From: Aquimarina sp. Aq107
GTDB lineage: Bacteria; Bacteroidota; Bacteroidia; Flavobacteriales; Flavobacteriaceae
Length of the DNA: 64,000 nt
Direction of reading: 5' to 3'
NCBI RefSeq assembly: GCF_943733665.1
Contig: NZ_OX030782.1
Location: forward strand, 248,001 to 312,000
Position 1 is the first letter of the stretch, and every line of letters begins with the position of its first letter. The translations under genes and the position numbers were made by a program. Below the pieces are notes generated by a model that was not told the origin of the DNA, did not search any database, and worked only from the letters and a program-made list of their open reading frames with translations. Of the stretch, positions 16,444 through 26,147 are shown one piece after another.

Positions 16444-16763
16444 TTGTAGTTAACAAATATTTGATAGGTCGTCATTTTGTAGGAATCGCACTTTGGCCTT
16501 TTATTGTGGTTAAAAATCACCATTTAAAGGAAGATGCAGTTTTTATAAATCATGAGAAGATTCATCTAAAACAGCAGTTGGAGTTGTTGGTATTACCATT
16601 TTACTTCTTGTATCTAGTAGAGTATATTGTCCGATTACTTCAGTATAAAAATTCTAGAGAAGCTTACCGTAATATTTCTTTTGAAAGAGAAGCGTATGAA
16701 ATGGAAGCTGAGCTTTCTTATCTAAAAAACCGAAAACTCTGGAGTTTTACTAAATACTTATAA
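16437..16763 (+). CDS. Small membrane protein with an HExxH motif
   Basis: A 108-residue protein of a conserved but unnamed Bacteroidota type. After an N-terminal hydrophobic part it carries INHEKIHLKQQLELL, an HExxH zinc-protease motif with a following Gln/Glu-rich helix as in M56/M48-like peptidases, then a hydrophobic helix (LPFYFLYLVEYIV) and EREAYEMEAE, where the Glu could be the third zinc ligand. It is far shorter than known membrane proteases, so activity is uncertain. ATG 16437 is chosen over TTG 16401, because the latter lies in the promoter. It is the first gene of a four-gene operon, 6 bases before the next. Confidence 0.72.
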   Translation: MPIVVNKYLIGRHFVGIALWPFIVVKNHHLKEDAVFINHEKIHLKQQLELLVLPFYFLYLVEYIVRLLQYKNSREAYRNISFEREAYEMEAELSYLKNRKLWSFTKYL

Positions 16764-16769
16764 TACCCT

Positions 16770-17711
16770 ATGAATTTTTTTTCTTTGGTAGTAAGAGAAT
16801 CAAAAAATGAAGAAATAGTGCATCCTATTTTAAAACAAGCAGGAGTGTCTATTCACATAAAAAGAGAAGATCTTATTCATGATCATATTTCGGGAAATAA
16901 ATTCAGAAAACTTAAATACAATCTTTTAGAGGCTAAAAAAAAGGGTTTTAATAGAATACTTACGTTTGGTGGAGCTTATAGTAACCATATTTCTGCTACT
17001 GCAGCTGCAGGTAAATTAGTGGGGTTAGATACAGTTGGGGTTATTAGAGGAGAAGAATTAGCAAAAAATTTATCACATACGCTATCGCAGAATGATACCT
17101 TACGTTTAGCATCACATAATGGTATGCGACTAAAGTTTGTTAGCAGAAAAGATTACAAAGAAAAAACATCAGAACCATTTTTGGAAATGTTGAAAAAAGA
17201 ATTTGGCTCTTTTTACTCTGTTCCAGAAGGAGGTACAAATGAGTTAGCAATAGAAGGGTGTAAAGAAATTTTAACTGGGAAGGATGAGATATTCGATTAT
17301 GTATGTTGTGCGGTGGGAACTGGAGGTACTATCTCTGGGATTATCAATGCTAGCCTCGAGCATCAGAACATTATTGGATTTCCTGCGTTAAAAGGAGATT
17401 TCCTTTCTGATGAAATTAAAAAATACACTCATAAAACAAATTGGAGTTTAACGGATGAGTATCATTTTGGAGGGTACGGTAAAATAAATCTAACATTAAT
17501 TGAGTTTATGAATAGATTTAAAAAAGAACAAAATATTGCTTTGGATCCAATCTATACAGGAAAGATGATGTATGGTGTTTTTGATAAAATAGAGAAAGGG
17601 TTTTTTACAAAAAATACTCGTATTTTAGCCATTCATACAGGAGGATTGCAAGGTATTTCGGGTATGAATAAGAAGCTAGGTAAAAAGAAGCTTCCGCTTA
17701 TTAGAATTTGA
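16770..17711 (+). CDS. PLP-dependent ACC deaminase / D-cysteine desulfhydrase family enzyme
   Basis: A 313-residue fold-type II PLP enzyme. The Schiff-base lysine is Lys44 in SGNKFRKLKYN, FGGAYSNHISA holds Ser71, Asn72 and His73 next to it, and AVGTGGTISG is the phosphate-binding loop. These features match the 1-aminocyclopropane-1-carboxylate deaminase / D-cysteine desulfhydrase family. In non-plant-associated marine bacteria D-cysteine desulfhydration or another D-amino acid breakdown is more likely than ACC deamination; this is inference. It sits between the mini HExxH gene and the glucosaminidase in a tight operon. Confidence 0.88.
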   Translation: MNFFSLVVRESKNEEIVHPILKQAGVSIHIKREDLIHDHISGNKFRKLKYNLLEAKKKGFNRILTFGGAYSNHISATAAAGKLVGLDTVGVIRGEELAKNLSHTLSQNDTLRLASHNGMRLKFVSRKDYKEKTSEPFLEMLKKEFGSFYSVPEGGTNELAIEGCKEILTGKDEIFDYVCCAVGTGGTISGIINASLEHQNIIGFPALKGDFLSDEIKKYTHKTNWSLTDEYHFGGYGKINLTLIEFMNRFKKEQNIALDPIYTGKMMYGVFDKIEKGFFTKNTRILAIHTGGLQGISGMNKKLGKKKLPLIRI

Positions 17712-17712
17712 T

Positions 17713-18567
17713 ATGAACGTGAGGAGAATTATAACGTTGTTTTGTATAGCTACATTCATTGTTTCTTGCGGAGGTAGTAAAAAAGCAACTACTTCTAGAA
17801 GAACCAAAACTGCTTCTAGAAAAACTGAAGTAAAAAGAGAGGTAAAAGAGGTTAAAGAAGAGGTAGTTAAACCGAAAAAACCACTAACTACAGTTTCTTA
17901 CAAAGAAAAAGTTCAGAATTATATATTTGAGTATGTAGGTATTGCCAAGCACGAGATGATTCAGTACGGTATTCCTGCAAGTATAACATTAGCTCAGGGA
18001 ATTTTAGAATCAGGCGCTGGTTACGGAGACCTTACCAGTAAGGCAAAAAACCATTTTGGGATTAAATGCCATGATTGGACAGGTGATAGAGTGTATCACG
18101 ATGATGATCGATCCCAAGAGTGTTTTAGAAAATATGATGAAGCAAGTCACTCTTTCAGAGATCATTCTTTGTTTTTGAAGAATAGAAAACGCTATGCAAA
18201 ACTCTTCACCTACAAGCAAGATGATTATAAATCCTGGGCTTACGGGTTACGAGCTGCTGGCTATGCTACGGACAAAAAGTATCCTGTAAAGTTGATAAGT
18301 ATTATAGAACGTTATAACTTAGATGCATATGATGCTGAGGTCTTAGGGAAAGATTACAACTATCAAAAGCCTAAAAAGACAAAACCGGTTAATGCGAAAA
18401 ATGGAGAGTATGTGGTGCAAAAAGGAGATACATTATATTCCATATCGAGAAGATACAACTTAAAAGTTACAGAGTTAAAAGCATATAATAATTTAAAAGA
18501 TAATGCAATCACCATAGGGCAAGTGCTTAAAGTACAAGAACCCGACGATGATTCTGAAGAATTTTAA
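17713..18567 (+). CDS. Glucosaminidase with C-terminal LysM, lipoprotein
   Basis: A 284-residue peptidoglycan hydrolase. The signal peptide ends in VSC (Cys19). A Lys/Glu-rich spacer (about 22-58) is followed by a glucosaminidase domain (about 65-205) with ITLAQGILESGAG, where Glu99 is the likely catalytic acid, and NHFGIKCHDW. One LysM repeat (about 230-278; VQKGDTLYSISRRYN) binds the glycan. It should cleave between N-acetylglucosamine and N-acetylmuramic acid during wall turnover. It is linked by one base to the previous gene and by six to hemL. Confidence 0.92.
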   Translation: MNVRRIITLFCIATFIVSCGGSKKATTSRRTKTASRKTEVKREVKEVKEEVVKPKKPLTTVSYKEKVQNYIFEYVGIAKHEMIQYGIPASITLAQGILESGAGYGDLTSKAKNHFGIKCHDWTGDRVYHDDDRSQECFRKYDEASHSFRDHSLFLKNRKRYAKLFTYKQDDYKSWAYGLRAAGYATDKKYPVKLISIIERYNLDAYDAEVLGKDYNYQKPKKTKPVNAKNGEYVVQKGDTLYSISRRYNLKVTELKAYNNLKDNAITIGQVLKVQEPDDDSEEF

Positions 18568-18573
18568 TCCAGT

Positions 18574-19860
18574 ATGATTTATAAAAGAAGTAGTACTCTA
18601 TTTAGAGAGGCTCAAAAAGTTATTCCAGGTGGAGTTAACTCTCCCGTTCGCGCATTTAAGGCAGTTGGAGGAGATCCAATTTTTGTAAAAGAAGCAAGAG
18701 GAGCTTATTTGTATGATGAAGATGGAAATCGATTGATAGATTATATTAATTCTTGGGGCCCAATGATTCTTGGTCATGCACATCCTCCAGTTGTAGATGC
18801 TGTAGTTGAAAAAGCTAAAAAAGGAACAAGTTTTGGGATGCCAACAGAAATTGAGACTAAGATTGCGGAGTTGGCAGTATCTATGGTTCCTAATATTGAT
18901 AAGATTCGATTTGTAAATTCTGGAACAGAAGCTTGTATGAGTGCCGTTCGATTAGCAAGAGGATTTACCAAAAAAGATAAAATAATCAAGTTTGCAGGTT
19001 GCTATCATGGTCATAGTGATTCTTTTTTGATTCAGGCGGGTAGTGGAGCGGTTACTTTTGGAAGCCCAAATAGTCCAGGAGTTACAGAAGGAACTGCAAA
19101 AGACACGTTACTGGCTAGATATAATGATTTAAATAATGTAGAAGAAATTATTACTTCTAATAAGAATGAAATTGCATGTATTATTATTGAGCCTGTAGCA
19201 GGTAATATGGGATGTATTCCTCCATCTAAAGGTTTTTTAGAAGGATTAAGATCTCTTTGTGATACCCATAATATTTTGTTGATTTTTGATGAGGTAATGA
19301 CTGGGTTTAGATTAGCAAAAGGAGGAGTACAAGAATTGTATGGAATCAAAGCTGATATTGTAACTTTTGGGAAGGTAATTGGAGGAGGTCTTCCGGTAGG
19401 TGCTTTTGCTGCTAGAGAAGAAATAATGAATCACCTAGCACCCTTGGGGCCAGTATATCAAGCAGGAACTTTAAGTGGTAATCCATTGGCAATGGCTGCT
19501 GGATTGACAATGCTGACTGAGTTGCATGAAAATCCAAATATTTTTGATAGTATCGCAAAAAAGACCGAGTATTTACATAAAGGTATTGCTAAGGTATTAA
19601 CGGAAAAAAATATAGTACATACGATTAACAGAGTAGGTTCGATGATTTCTGTTCATTTTTCTGAGAATCCTGTGGTAGATTTTGAAAGTGCCGCAGAAGG
19701 GAATAATGATACTTTCAAGAAATTCTTTCATGGAATGTTAAATCAAGGTATATATATTGCACCAAGTGCTTTCGAAACCTGGTTTATCACGGAGGCATTA
19801 ACTTATGAAGATTTAGATACTACTATAAGTGCGGTAGCCGTCACAGCAGGTAGTTTATAA
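18574..19860 (+). CDS. hemL: Glutamate-1-semialdehyde 2,1-aminomutase
   Basis: A 428-residue class III PLP enzyme that makes 5-aminolevulinate from glutamate-1-semialdehyde in the C5 pathway of heme. The N-terminus [18 protein letters not shown] is diagnostic for Hem[23 protein letters not shown] and FDEVMTGFR follow, and Lys267 in [14 protein letters not shown] is the Schiff-base lysine. The length is normal. It is the last gene of its operon and ends at a strong terminator. Confidence 0.96.
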   Translation: MIYKRSSTLFREAQKVIPGGVNSPVRAFKAVGGDPIFVKEARGAYLYDEDGNRLIDYINSWGPMILGHAHPPVVDAVVEKAKKGTSFGMPTEIETKIAELAVSMVPNIDKIRFVNSGTEACMSAVRLARGFTKKDKIIKFAGCYHGHSDSFLIQAGSGAVTFGSPNSPGVTEGTAKDTLLARYNDLNNVEEIITSNKNEIACIIIEPVAGNMGCIPPSKGFLEGLRSLCDTHNILLIFDEVMTGFRLAKGGVQELYGIKADIVTFGKVIGGGLPVGAFAAREEIMNHLAPLGPVYQAGTLSGNPLAMAAGLTMLTELHENPNIFDSIAKKTEYLHKGIAKVLTEKNIVHTINRVGSMISVHFSENPVVDFESAAEGNNDTFKKFFHGMLNQGIYIAPSAFETWFITEALTYEDLDTTISAVAVTAGSL

Positions 19861-19865
19861 AAAAT

Positions 19866-19896
19866 AAAAAGCCGATCTAATCTAGATCGGCTTTTT
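19866..19896. terminator. Bidirectional intrinsic terminator
   Basis: AAAAAGCCGATCTA (19866-19879) and TAGATCGGCTTTTT (19883-19896) are a perfect 14-bp inverted repeat with a 3-nt loop, flanked by A and T tracts. It lies between the convergent hemL and metalloprotease genes and can stop transcription from both sides. Confidence 0.9.
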
Positions 19897-19923
19897 ATTT
19901 TTTATAAACGATGGATTAATCTT

Positions 19924-22413
19924 TTATTTTTTAGGATCCAGTATTAGTGAGATTCTTTCTGTAGCATCCTGTAAATGATAACGCGTCATTCTATCAGAAG
20001 TTCTACCTATTGCGCTATTAATATTTCTTTGTAAGTTTTTTAATTCTGCCCTAACAATAGGTCTGATGTCACTTTGCGAAACATCTACATTAGTACGTCG
20101 TACAAAACGTCTAAAGTTAGCTGGAATTGGTGTTTGCTCTTTTGTCATCAAAAACTCCAATCTTTCTAAGTATGCGCGTTGTAAATTTCGACGATATACA
20201 TCAATTGATGCTCCTGTTCTTAACTCTTTCCAAATACCAGATCGCAATTCTGTCATCATATCTATTAATGAATATGCATTTCTTGCATTTAGAGCTTCGT
20301 TTTCAATTAACCGTGCCATTCTACCTTGGTCCAGTAAATTGTTTAATGTTCTAGTTTGAAATCCACGAACGCGTTCTACACTACCTGCAGACTCTATTTT
20401 ATTAAAAATAGTAGCATCCAATAACCAGTCTGGAGTAGTAAATAACTGTTCTTGTAAGAACTTCATGGCACGTTTTTGATTTTCTTTAGTTACGTGTGTA
20501 TAAACAGCCCCTTCTTGATCATAGGTCTTGTAGTATTCATATACACCACCAATATTAGAAGAAACATGTCCCATATATCTATTATATTGACTTAACACTT
20601 GTCCATACATCGTTTGTAAGTCACTGTAATTTTTACCGTCTTCTGCAGTCCATTTGATTAGATTAGGAATAATTCTTTTTAAGTTGGCAATACCATAAGT
20701 ACTAGCTTTTACTGCATCATCACCAAGATCTTCTGTTTGTGAGCTAGGGTCAATTACACCAAATTGTTGTCTCCCAAAACGATATTTAGGGTCATCTGCG
20801 TGTTTTAATATCCAGCTATCCAAAGTTTTTTTCTCTTCTTCAGGAGTTGTATTAAGAATTGGTCGGTATCCCCATTTTATAGAATATTTGTCATAGATTC
20901 CAATTTCTGGCATGAGTGCAACATCTCCATCACCTGGTTGAGCAATATAATTAAAACGAGCATAATCCATTATAGATGGTGCAGTTCCGTATTTTTTAGT
21001 AAAAGCAGGATCACGTAATGATTCTACTGGGTATGCAACACTACTTCCCATATTATGAGGCAATCCTAATGTATGGCCTACCTCATGAGAAGATACGAAT
21101 CGTATTAACCTACCCATAACTTCATCTTTAAAAGCTACGCCTTGTGCGTCTGGGTTGATCGCTGCAGTCTGTACAAAAAACCAGTTACGTAATAGAGTCA
21201 TTACGTTATGATACCAGTTGATGTCACTTTCTAAAATTTCTCCAGATCTTGGGTCACTTACATGTGGTCCATTTGCATTAGGTATAGGAGATGCTAAATA
21301 ACGTACTACAGAGTAACGTGCATCTTCTGGACTCCAATCTGGATCTTCTTCTTTAGTAGGCGGGTCTTTAGCTATAATAGCTTCTTTAAAACCAGCTTCT
21401 TCAAAGGCTACTTGCCAATCTTCAATACCTTGTTTGATATATTTAACCCATTTTTTAGGAGTGGCGCGATCTATATAATAGACAATTTGTTTTTTTGGAA
21501 CAACCAATTCTCCTCTATTAAATTTTTCGATATCTTCATCGCGTACTTCTAATCTCCATCTATCTAAATAGCGTATCGTTTTACTTTCCTGTGCTTCTAA
21601 ACCATAATCAGTTTGTCCTCTGGCGAACCAACCGACTCGTTGGTCAAATATTCTGCGTTTCATAGGTGTTTCCGGAAGTAAAATCATAGAATTACTCATT
21701 TCTAGAGAAATAGTTCCAGTACTGGCATTAGAAGGTGGTGCTCCGGCATTGTATGTTTTTACGTGTCGTGTTTCTATATTAAGAGGATAACTTCTTATCG
21801 AGTCTATATAGGAAAGGCTAGCATCTAATCGAGTGATCTTGTATCTTTTTCTTCTTGAAGCTGGAAAACCAATGGCTTTTACATCTTTTTTAAATAAGTC
21901 TGTAACATCAATTACTGTAGCATTATTTACAGAATCTTTATGAAAAGCTTTTATTGGAAACGAAAATAATACCGGCTCGAAATTCGAATTCTCAACGGCT
22001 TCATGGATTGGTAAAGAATCTGCAGCATAAATCTGATGTGATACCACTCTTAATAATACTTTTTTGTTCTTTCTTTGCCATCTAAGTACCTGTGTGTTTT
22101 GTTTTCCACCACCAAAACCAATACCCGTAGCGGTTTTGGCAATTCTGGTTACCATCAACATTTCTCTGTTAAATAGTGAATCTGGAATTTCGTAAAAATA
22201 TTTATCTTCTATATTATGAACGGTGAAAAGTCCTGGATCACTTTTAGCTTTTTTTGTAATAACCTCCTTATAAGGTTTAATAGCATTTTTGTCTTTGCTA
22301 GGTTTCTTAGCTGCTGCGGTAGCAGGCTTTTTATTTTTTTTGTTTTGTAATGAAGAGCAACTAGAAAGCGTTACTGTAAATACCAATAAAAGGTATAATG
22401 TATTTTTGAGCAT
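19924..22413 (-). CDS. Zinc-dependent metalloprotease lipoprotein (DUF5117/DUF4953 type)
   Basis: An 829-residue envelope protein. The signal peptide ends in LSSC (Cys19), followed by a Lys/Ala-rich linker. The body matches the large Bacteroidota/proteobacterial metalloprotease family with DUF5118, DUF5117 and DUF4953 modules. The zinc site is SSHEVGHTLGLPHNMGSS near residue 441, the extended HExxHxxGxxH metzincin motif, and SIMDY further on could provide the Met-turn. The length is typical. The substrate is unknown. It is transcribed alone and ends at the shared terminator at 19866-19896. Confidence 0.88.
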   Translation of the reverse strand: MLKNTLYLLLVFTVTLSSCSSLQNKKNKKPATAAAKKPSKDKNAIKPYKEVITKKAKSDPGLFTVHNIEDKYFYEIPDSLFNREMLMVTRIAKTATGIGFGGGKQNTQVLRWQRKNKKVLLRVVSHQIYAADSLPIHEAVENSNFEPVLFSFPIKAFHKDSVNNATVIDVTDLFKKDVKAIGFPASRRKRYKITRLDASLSYIDSIRSYPLNIETRHVKTYNAGAPPSNASTGTISLEMSNSMILLPETPMKRRIFDQRVGWFARGQTDYGLEAQESKTIRYLDRWRLEVRDEDIEKFNRGELVVPKKQIVYYIDRATPKKWVKYIKQGIEDWQVAFEEAGFKEAIIAKDPPTKEEDPDWSPEDARYSVVRYLASPIPNANGPHVSDPRSGEILESDINWYHNVMTLLRNWFFVQTAAINPDAQGVAFKDEVMGRLIRFVSSHEVGHTLGLPHNMGSSVAYPVESLRDPAFTKKYGTAPSIMDYARFNYIAQPGDGDVALMPEIGIYDKYSIKWGYRPILNTTPEEEKKTLDSWILKHADDPKYRFGRQQFGVIDPSSQTEDLGDDAVKASTYGIANLKRIIPNLIKWTAEDGKNYSDLQTMYGQVLSQYNRYMGHVSSNIGGVYEYYKTYDQEGAVYTHVTKENQKRAMKFLQEQLFTTPDWLLDATIFNKIESAGSVERVRGFQTRTLNNLLDQGRMARLIENEALNARNAYSLIDMMTELRSGIWKELRTGASIDVYRRNLQRAYLERLEFLMTKEQTPIPANFRRFVRRTNVDVSQSDIRPIVRAELKNLQRNINSAIGRTSDRMTRYHLQDATERISLILDPKK

Positions 22414-22578
22414 GAGTTAATTTTTATCGGCCGAAGATAAAGAAATAACTATGGCGCAGTAGTGAAAGGAAAGTTAAAGCCTAAAATCAAGACAATTAGT
22501 GTTCTGTGGATTGCCAATTTCTGTTTCTTATAATTAGAATAATTGCACTACATTTAATCCTCAATTATAAAGTTGTTT

Positions 22579-23883
22579 ATGCGGTATACTTTGATTCATC
22601 GTTTACTTAGAATGTTTTTGTATTTATTTGTTTGCATCTATGTTGTTTGGGTTGGAGTAGTTGTAGAACCAGATACTATGAGTTATGTTGGTCTTTCTTT
22701 GATTACGCCGCCAGGATATGGAACTTTTCTTTTTGTTTTTAGAAAATTGTTTGGAGAAGCTCATTATTACTATGTTATAGTATTTATTCAATTAATTTTA
22801 AGTTTTGTTTCTTGTTTGTATCTGGTTAAAACGATTAAAAAGGTGTTTGATTTAGATTATCGATTGATATTGTTGATCGAAGTGATGTTATTGGCGCCTG
22901 TAGTAATTCCTGAATATTTGACAGTAAATCGTATTGTGACACAAGGATTAGCTTTTCCTTGTTTTTTGATGATTTCTTCATTTTTGATACAATATCTTTT
23001 CTTGAAAAGTAAAAGAGTTATAATGATGTTGTTGCTAAGTATTTTTGTTGGATTGTTAATACGAACTCAGTTTTTCTTTATACTTCCAGTACTATTTTTA
23101 ATATTGGTATATAGAGGATATGTGAATAAAAAAATTAAGCAATATTTGATTCCAATAGTATTTGTGTTGCTGATGCCGCTACTGGTTTCTGTGACTCAGA
23201 AAACCTTTAATTATATAGTTCATGATAAATATATAAATATTTCTAGTACAGGGCTTCAGGTAATGATTATGCCATTTTTTGTAGCTGATCAAAGTGATTA
23301 TAAAATTTATGAAAATCTTAAAATTCAGGAGTATTACAAGCATATGTATTCCTTAGCCTTTGAGCGTAAACTTTTGGATGATTTTTATAAGCCGGTAAAT
23401 GATAATGTATTTCATCATTTTGATTATAATTTTGTGAATATATCTTACGGTGTGTTTTCAATTGAAGGGAGAAAGTTTTTAATGCCATCTGATCCAAACT
23501 CTCATGAAGCTTTGATTGAAAATGATAAGGTATTAATGAGTATGTGGCTACCGTTGTTGTTTGATAATTTTTGGAAATGTGTGGATCTCTTTTATAAAAA
23601 TGTAGCGAATGCTTTTGGAGGATTTTACATGATATGGTTGTCCCTTTTATTACTGATAAGCTCATTTTATATTTGGATAAAGCGAAAAGAAAAAATTGCT
23701 TTACTAGCTTTTGTATTCTTGTTGCTTACTTTTAGTAATGTGTTGTTAATTTGTGTTGTACAGCATAGTATTGGTCGTTATCTAATATATCACCAATGGA
23801 TGTTACCAGTATTGTTTGTGTTGTTATTAGATTTGATGATTAAACAAAAAAAACACATTCAAATCGAAGATGAGTCCTCTTGA
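22579..23883 (+). CDS. Polytopic membrane protein, glycosyltransferase/polymerase-like
   Basis: A 434-residue protein with about ten hydrophobic helices. An early EPDTMSYVG segment follows the first helix, a position where acidic residues mark GT-C-type glycosyltransferases and O-antigen polymerase-like proteins, but no family motif is certain. A long extracytoplasmic loop (about 210-325) separates the first seven helices from the last three. ATG 22579 is preferred over TTG 22573. Its last 25 bases overlap the end of the convergent 23859-25367 gene. I infer a role in surface glycan synthesis only from topology. Confidence 0.7.
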   Translation: MRYTLIHRLLRMFLYLFVCIYVVWVGVVVEPDTMSYVGLSLITPPGYGTFLFVFRKLFGEAHYYYVIVFIQLILSFVSCLYLVKTIKKVFDLDYRLILLIEVMLLAPVVIPEYLTVNRIVTQGLAFPCFLMISSFLIQYLFLKSKRVIMMLLLSIFVGLLIRTQFFFILPVLFLILVYRGYVNKKIKQYLIPIVFVLLMPLLVSVTQKTFNYIVHDKYINISSTGLQVMIMPFFVADQSDYKIYENLKIQEYYKHMYSLAFERKLLDDFYKPVNDNVFHHFDYNFVNISYGVFSIEGRKFLMPSDPNSHEALIENDKVLMSMWLPLLFDNFWKCVDLFYKNVANAFGGFYMIWLSLLLLISSFYIWIKRKEKIALLAFVFLLLTFSNVLLICVVQHSIGRYLIYHQWMLPVLFVLLLDLMIKQKKHIQIEDESS

Positions 23884-25367
23884 GATTGATGTACAACCTG
23901 TAGTGTAGTATCATATAAATCTAATTGTAATACTTTTGCCTTTAACCAGGCATAAAAACTCATTGCAAAAATATCCTCTTGATCGGGGCTATTCTGAATT
24001 AAAGAATGTTCTATTTTTAATATAAATTCGTCGGTTTTTATGGTATGGCTATTAAAATAAAAGCTGGTAGCTAAGGATAAAAATTCTAAAACTCTGTGTT
24101 CATTATTATTAATTAAATAAGAACGGTGCTTTTTTCTAAAACTTTTCATTCTAGAAGTCACTAAATCCAAATGATCTAACTCTATGTGTAATAGTATTTC
24201 CGTTAGATTTTTCTTTATAACCCATATAATCCCTGCTTTTTCTGTGTACCAAACATCGCTATGATGCAATTCATTTAGAAGTCTTAGTGCTTCTTTGGAA
24301 CGTGATTGTTGAAAGTAAAAAACAATTAGCGTTAATTTTAAATCTAATATATAAGTAGTTTGATCTTTAAAAAGCTTATAGTTAAAATTTTCTAAGGGTA
24401 GTATGGCTTCCTTGGCTTTTCCAGTATAATTATCATTTAGTACCCTTAAGAGTGTGAGTTGAGGGAGAAATCTTTTGTAATATTTTTTCTTCTGCTTAAG
24501 CATTTGCACCTCCATTTGCTTTAGGTATTTATAGGAAGTGGTAAAATTTTTATTTCTGAAATAAGAATTAGCAACATAATAGAGAATCTGGATGTGGTAG
24601 AATAGATGCTTATCCGTAAGTTGTTCTTTTGATTCAATTTGTTTATATGTTTTTTCTACAAAAGAAAGAAGCGAATAGAAATTTCGAGTAACATTTGCTG
24701 CTCGATTGGTAATATCAAGAATCTTAAATAATGATCGAAAAGTTAGATCATTAGTAACCGATATATCGAATTGATTTAAAGAGTTTTTAATAATCAACGA
24801 TATATTATTACTGTTTTGTGAAAGCTCATTTTGAATGTTAGCATAAAAAAGGTTTAGATTCTCCTCTTGTTGCAATAAAGTTTGATTTCTTTTAAAATCT
24901 TGTATTAAGGATACTAAAGTTGTATTTGGATCGACATGTGCATATTGGATTTTTGTGTAATGTATCTCGTGTAATACGCTAAAAAGGTCAAATGTTTTGG
25001 CTTTTAGCTCTGCCTTTTTTATTGTTTTTAGGGCTATTTTATATTGTTTTTGTTCAAAGAAAATTCTACTTGCCAGAAGTAGCTTAAAAATCTCCATTTC
25101 TTCAGAAGTTTCGGTTTCAAAACTTTTGGTAGCAATAAAATCAATAAGGCTATCATGTAATCTTTTACAAAGCGCGTGATAAGCGCCTTTAGCACTCTTT
25201 CCATATATTTTCACATCTAAATCTTTATGATTGGATGATGTGTCTAGAATCTTAAATAACTGGATGTTTTTGGTGTCGTTTCTTTTGTTTTTATGTTTTA
25301 GATAATTAATGAAACTCTTTTTTTCTTCAATAGATAAAGTAGCTATTATAGAAGAAAGTGGATTCAT
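23859..25367 (-). CDS. Conserved hypothetical alpha-helical repeat protein
   Basis: A 502-residue cytoplasmic protein without a signal peptide or membrane helix. It begins MNPLSSIIATLSIEEKKSFI, a pattern found in Bacteroidota helical-repeat proteins. The remainder is built of antiparallel helices of TPR/SEL1-like length, for example EEMEIFKLLLASRIFFEQKQYKIALKTI (written here only as helix positions about 90-117). No enzyme motif is seen. It probably serves as a protein-interaction scaffold. The two genes on this boundary end inside each other by 25 bases. Confidence 0.72.
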   Translation of the reverse strand: MNPLSSIIATLSIEEKKSFINYLKHKNKRNDTKNIQLFKILDTSSNHKDLDVKIYGKSAKGAYHALCKRLHDSLIDFIATKSFETETSEEMEIFKLLLASRIFFEQKQYKIALKTIKKAELKAKTFDLFSVLHEIHYTKIQYAHVDPNTTLVSLIQDFKRNQTLLQQEENLNLFYANIQNELSQNSNNISLIIKNSLNQFDISVTNDLTFRSLFKILDITNRAANVTRNFYSLLSFVEKTYKQIESKEQLTDKHLFYHIQILYYVANSYFRNKNFTTSYKYLKQMEVQMLKQKKKYYKRFLPQLTLLRVLNDNYTGKAKEAILPLENFNYKLFKDQTTYILDLKLTLIVFYFQQSRSKEALRLLNELHHSDVWYTEKAGIIWVIKKNLTEILLHIELDHLDLVTSRMKSFRKKHRSYLINNNEHRVLEFLSLATSFYFNSHTIKTDEFILKIEHSLIQNSPDQEDIFAMSFYAWLKAKVLQLDLYDTTLQVVHQSQEDSSSI

Positions 25368-25545
25368 TATATCGTAAGTATTTTAAATAAAAAAACCTTT
25401 TTTTAAAGTCTAATTTAAATAAAAATTATAATTATATCGTAAGTTTTTTATAAAAATTGAGTTTTTAAACTCATCAAGTCGCCGCAAATTTGCCCTGTTC
25501 AAAACAAATAATTGAAATAAAATTTAATCATCAAAATTAATTATT

Positions 25546-26022
25546 ATGGATTACAAGTTTAGCAACGAAGTAACAGAAGAAATTGTAAATGATCAAGTTG
25601 ATAAAAATGAAATCAAAATATATGATCAAAAACCGACACCAGCTTTTATAGGAGCATCTTGGGTAGCATTATTCGCAGGTATGGTGTCATTCTGTACGGG
25701 TTTATGGAATGCAGATATGCTATTAAATGAGAAAGGATATTATTTTACTATTTTACTATTCGGATTATTTTCTGCTGTATCCGTTCAGAAAAATGTGCGT
25801 GATAAATTAGAGGGATTGCAAGTTACTGAAATCTATTATGGAATTAGCTGGTTTGCCGCGTTAGCATCTATTGTTTTGTTAATTATAGGATTATGGAATG
25901 CGGATCTGGATTTAAGCGAAAAAGGTTTCTACGGGATGTCATTTACGCTAAGTTTATTTGCAGCGATTGCGGTACAGAAAAATACGAGAGATAAAAAATT
26001 CATTGAGGCAAAAGAAGTGTAA
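25546..26022 (+). CDS. YiaAB two-helix protein, internally duplicated
   Basis: A 158-residue inner-membrane protein made of two YiaA/YiaB-like units, about residues 31-88 and 93-150. Each unit has a hydrophobic helix ending in GLWNAD, a loop with (N/S)EKG(Y/F)Y, a second helix and a VQKN(V/T)RDK end. The function of YiaAB is not known; the repeats probably form a four-helix unit. The N-terminal 30 residues are acidic and polar. Two terminator hairpins follow directly. Confidence 0.85.
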   Translation: MDYKFSNEVTEEIVNDQVDKNEIKIYDQKPTPAFIGASWVALFAGMVSFCTGLWNADMLLNEKGYYFTILLFGLFSAVSVQKNVRDKLEGLQVTEIYYGISWFAALASIVLLIIGLWNADLDLSEKGFYGMSFTLSLFAAIAVQKNTRDKKFIEAKEV

Positions 26023-26043
26023 TTGGAGAGTAAATCAAAAGGA

Positions 26044-26107
26044 GGGACTACAATATTGTAGTTCCTTGTTTTGATGATTAGAAAAGGCAGCTATGACTGT
26101 AGCTGCC
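26044..26107 (+). terminator. Two tandem terminator hairpins
   Basis: The first is a long near-perfect palindrome at 26044-26065 (GGGACTACAAT / ATTGTAGTTCC with one G-T pair). The second is GGCAGCTA (26086-26093) and TAGCTGCC (26100-26107) followed by eight T. The second is a textbook intrinsic terminator of the YiaAB gene; the first may back it up. Confidence 0.85.
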
Positions 26108-26147
26108 TTTTTTTTGTATAGTTCAATAATGAATTAATAATTCAAAA

